Made by a program: the position numbers and the translations under genes. The notes beneath the pieces were generated by a model. That model was not told where the DNA came from. It saw nothing but the letters and a program-made list of their open reading frames with translations, and ran no database searches. From Dyadobacter sp. CY312 (GTDB lineage: Bacteria; Bacteroidota; Bacteroidia; Cytophagales; Spirosomataceae), in NCBI RefSeq assembly GCF_021390535.1, contig NZ_JAJUXG010000024.1:43957-107956 (forward strand): a DNA stretch of 64,000 bases, given 5' to 3'. Below are positions 62,016 through 64,000 of this stretch, piece by piece; positions within the stretch are counted from its first letter, which is position 1; each line of letters starts with the position of its first letter.

Positions 62016-63035
62016 ATGACAAAAAAAATATGCTTGTTTAACCATAAAGGTGGAGTAAGTAAAACAACGACAACTTATAACCTAGGTTGGAAACTAGCCA
62101 GAAATGGAAAAAAAGTAATTCTTGTTGATGCGGACCCTCAGTGCAATTTGACAGGGCTTGTTCTAGGAGAAGACTTTGATGATTTTTATATCACTAGGCC
62201 TAAAGACAATCTGAAAGCAGGAATTTCTCCTGCATTTGAAGCTACACCAATACCTCTAGCTGCGATAGATTGCTTTCAAATACCTGAAAATACAAACCTA
62301 TACTTAGTGCCAGGACATATTGCACTTTCAGAGTATGAGGTCCCATTAAGTATTTCCCATCAACTTTCTAATACAATACCAACATTAAAAAACTTGCCAG
62401 GAGCAATGAATAGTTTTTTAGAATTGGTGGCTGCAAAGTATCAGGCTGATTACATTATTATTGATATGAATCCAAGCCTAAGTTCAATAAATCAAAATCT
62501 CTTTTGCCTTTCTGATTATTTCATGGTTCCAACTTCACCAGACTATTTTTCAGTAATGGCAATCAATTCCCTAAGTAGTGTCCTTCCAAAGTGGGAAAAA
62601 TGGGCAAAGATGGCAAGAGTTGCATTTAGCGATAGTTCGTATCCCTTTCCTACAACATCTACTAAATTTTTAGGAACGATTGTGCAAAATTTTACAATAA
62701 GAAATGGTGAGCCATCAGAAGCTTTTCAAAAATGGATTGATGCAGTAGCTAAGTCCGTGAACGAAACTTTTTTACCTGCAATAACACCCGAAGGAATGAT
62801 GTTGGATTCAACAAAATATAAACCCGAACAACCAAATAACGGTTATTGTTTGGCGGAAATTCCAAGTTTTTCAGGACTGATTCCTCGTTCTCAAAGAGGG
62901 AGAATGCCGGTGTATGAAGTTCCTGACAAATTATTAGGTGTGGGTACGGTATTAGAACAGTACAAAATTATTCGGGACAGATTTTTACAAGTCTTTAATA
63001 ATCTGGCGGATGATTTTGAAAATATGACTAAATAA
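62016..63035 (+). CDS. ParA/MinD-type ATPase of a two-gene cassette
   Basis: A 339-residue P-loop ATPase. The deviant Walker A box NHKGGVSKTTTTYNLG (lysines 11 and 16) is followed by VILVDADPQCNLTGLVLG, and the Walker B strand is YIIIDMNPSLSSINQN (about residues 146-160). VPTSPDYFSVMAINSL and the C-terminal VLEQYKIIRDRFLQVF complete the family shape. No ParB gene or parS site is seen, so plasmid partition is unlikely. The stop overlaps the next gene's start by one base (TAATG). The gene is visibly more AT-rich than proC, suggesting acquisition. Confidence 0.9.
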   Translation: MTKKICLFNHKGGVSKTTTTYNLGWKLARNGKKVILVDADPQCNLTGLVLGEDFDDFYITRPKDNLKAGISPAFEATPIPLAAIDCFQIPENTNLYLVPGHIALSEYEVPLSISHQLSNTIPTLKNLPGAMNSFLELVAAKYQADYIIIDMNPSLSSINQNLFCLSDYFMVPTSPDYFSVMAINSLSSVLPKWEKWAKMARVAFSDSSYPFPTTSTKFLGTIVQNFTIRNGEPSEAFQKWIDAVAKSVNETFLPAITPEGMMLDSTKYKPEQPNNGYCLAEIPSFSGLIPRSQRGRMPVYEVPDKLLGVGTVLEQYKIIRDRFLQVFNNLADDFENMTK

Positions 63036-63631
63036 TGAATCAAGCCTTTTCTCAATTTTTGACCAATGTTGAAGAAGTTAAAAAAATACATTTAATTTCC
63101 ACTAGTCTGAATGTTCCTACTTCTTCAATCGTTGACACAAGCAGTATACTTCGCTCTTGCATTGTTCTGAGTATAAGTGCTATTGACCATTTAATCCATG
63201 AGCTCACATTGATTGGAATGTATGAAATTTTCAATGGCACAAGACCAGCTACCCCCAAATACAGTAGCTTCAATGTATCATTAGGGTTTATGGCTGCTAT
63301 CACAGCAGCCCCTCCACTCGTTACTTTTGAAAATGAAATTAGAAAAAATTTAGGCTGGCAAACATTTCAAAGACCTGAAAAAATAAAGGATGCAATATCA
63401 CTTTTCAGCACTTTGCAATTATGGCAACAAGTGGCCATTTCAATGGCAGACTCAGAAATGAATATTAAAAATCAACTTAATCTAATTGTAGACAGACGAA
63501 ATATGATTGCGCATGAAGCAGATATAGAACCAATATTTAAAACAAAAAGACCAATTAGTGACACAGACGTAACAGGGACGATTGATTTTATTGAAAGATT
63601 AGGTACCACAATTTACAATTTAGTTAAATGA
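63035..63631 (+). CDS. HEPN-domain protein, putative RNase partner of the ParA-like ATPase
   Basis: A 198-residue, mostly helical protein. An early helix RSCIVLSISAIDHLIHELTL (from residue 40) and a late helix with IVDRRNMIAHEADIEP (residues 151-166) match the two core helices of the RiboL-PSP/MAE-type HEPN families. The R-N-x-x-x-H signature is complete (Arg155, Asn156, His160), as in catalytically active HEPN RNases. It shares TAATG with the upstream ATPase gene, so the two are translated together. Such pairs often act as toxins or in phage defence; for this pair the role is inferred. Confidence 0.78.
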   Translation: MNQAFSQFLTNVEEVKKIHLISTSLNVPTSSIVDTSSILRSCIVLSISAIDHLIHELTLIGMYEIFNGTRPATPKYSSFNVSLGFMAAITAAPPLVTFENEIRKNLGWQTFQRPEKIKDAISLFSTLQLWQQVAISMADSEMNIKNQLNLIVDRRNMIAHEADIEPIFKTKRPISDTDVTGTIDFIERLGTTIYNLVK

Positions 63632-63738
63632 TTTCCTGTTGCTAACAGGTGTCTGCCACAATGATAGGCGACACGATTAATAAAAGTAGTACGTCTCTCT
63701 TGCACAATGCGGCTCCAAGTCCGCCATTAACCTAAGTT

Positions 63739-63794
63739 CACCCTGTTGGGTGTAGTCTCCAGACTACGTCCAGGTGTCATCGGTCTCTGACCGA
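63739..63794. repeat. Cluster of three small perfect hairpins
   Basis: CACCC/GGGTG (63739-63752), GTAGTCT/AGACTAC (63752-63767) and TCGGTC/GACCGA (63780-63794) follow each other, each with a two- to four-base loop. Such a series suggests a structured RNA or a repeat element; the identity is unknown. Confidence 0.5.
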
Positions 63795-63876
63795 ACTAAA
63801 TGAAATAAGTATAATGTCCATATACAGCCGACACAACTCTCAAAAAACGAGTGTAAAATTTACCTTCGTTGATCGA

Positions 63877-63909
63877 ACGAGAGTAAATTATGCTCTTTTT
63901 TACTCTCGT
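63877..63909. promoter_or_regulatory. Palindromic operator-like pair TTTACTCTCGT
   Basis: ACGAGAGTAAA (63877-63887) and TTTACTCTCGT (63899-63909) are perfect inverted arms around 11 bases. Related words (ACGAGTGTAAA at 63847-63857 and ACTTACTCTTG nearby) repeat the pattern, as in multi-site operators before a gene beyond the right edge. Confidence 0.45.
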
Positions 63910-63964
63910 ATTAATGACATTTGTAAAACTTACTCTTGAAAATAAGTGCGCGGCGGACCGTCGA

Positions 63965-64000
63965 CAAGTCGGTACGAAACGTCCCTTTCGTACCGACTTG
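63965..64000. repeat. Perfect 15-bp inverted repeat at the window edge
   Basis: CAAGTCGGTACGAAA (63965-63979) and TTTCGTACCGACTTG (63986-64000) flank the loop CGTCCC. The repeat may extend past the window. It could be a transposon end, recombination site or strong RNA hairpin; no transposase is visible on this side. Confidence 0.65.

Larger units (their letters stand above)
63632..64000. other. Non-coding right end dense in inverted repeats
   Basis: No gene is seen. It contains three adjacent short hairpins (63739-63794), an 11-bp palindromic pair of TTTACTCTCGT type (63877-63909), a 13-base word shared with 42650-42662 (63948-63960) and a perfect 15-bp hairpin at the edge (63965-64000). It may be a promoter or regulatory region for a gene to the right, or the border of a mobile segment. 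Confidence 0.6.

Noticed and set aside
62016..63035. Plasmid or chromosome partition locus
   Set aside because: No ParB gene or parS-like repeats follow; the downstream gene is a HEPN protein.
1..64000. CRISPR arrays, complete insertion sequences, rRNA operons
   Set aside because: No regularly spaced direct repeats, transposase or rRNA sequence was seen on reading the window.

Overview
The window looks like chromosomal DNA of a member of the Bacteroidota, most probably the Cytophagales (a Dyadobacter/Spirosomaceae-like organism). This is inferred from gene content: an alternative complex III operon joined to a cytochrome oxidase, an ECF sigma/anti-sigma pair, DUF3078 and DUF1080 proteins, a GH106 glycosidase, and repeated upstream boxes matching the Bacteroidota -7 promoter element TAnnTTTG. 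No database search was possible, so the genus is a guess. Several genes appear longer than they are if TTG or GTG is allowed as a start; where a good ATG lies inside, the shorter form is given.

Layout. 1-2418 (minus): ECF sigma factor, membrane anti-sigma-like protein and an outer-membrane barrel protein that runs off the left edge. 2687-6037: murI (plus) facing a GH106 glycosidase (minus). 6170-22773 (minus): a 16-gene respiratory operon, actABCDEF (quinol:cytochrome c oxidoreductase), ctaC and ctaD, heme A/O synthesis (ctaA, ctaB), two subunit III genes, subunit IV, an SCO-like protein, a DUF420 protein and a small CxxC membrane protein. It has a convincing promoter, an upstream palindrome and a terminator. 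23049-30082: tRNA-Cys, rpsA, an HNH nuclease, smpB, an NTF2-like protein, accD, an FMN reductase. 28655-37343 (minus): division and cell-wall genes murD-ftsW-murG-murC-ftsQ-ftsA-ftsZ, ending in a perfect bidirectional terminator. 37487-40523 (minus): an ECF sigma factor leading a 60-aa protein, an MscS-type channel, a DUF3078 protein and MscL. 40660-43502 (minus): rplM-rpsI-rpsB-tsf.

43720-53331 is mixed housekeeping and accessory material: a barrel-like protein, a DUF1080 protein, a DUF2520 oxidoreductase, a KdsC-like phosphatase, an acyltransferase, a polysaccharide deacetylase, a truncated DUF1016 protein, sbcD without sbcC, an alpha/beta hydrolase, a DksA/TraR-like protein and pdhB. 53519-60400 (minus) is a three-gene cluster of two transglutaminase-fold proteins and a circularly permuted ATP-grasp/alpha-E protein, a predicted peptide-ligation system of unknown product. 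A 666-bp repeat-bearing gap follows, then proC.

The right end (62016-64000) is the most island-like part. It holds an AT-rich, translationally coupled pair, a ParA-like ATPase and a HEPN-domain protein with an RNxxxH motif, then about 370 bp of non-coding DNA packed with inverted repeats and ending in a perfect 15-bp hairpin at the window edge. This pair is the best candidate for an undescribed two-gene (defence or toxin-like) system; the transglutaminase/ATP-grasp cluster and the sigma-led mechanosensitive operon come next.
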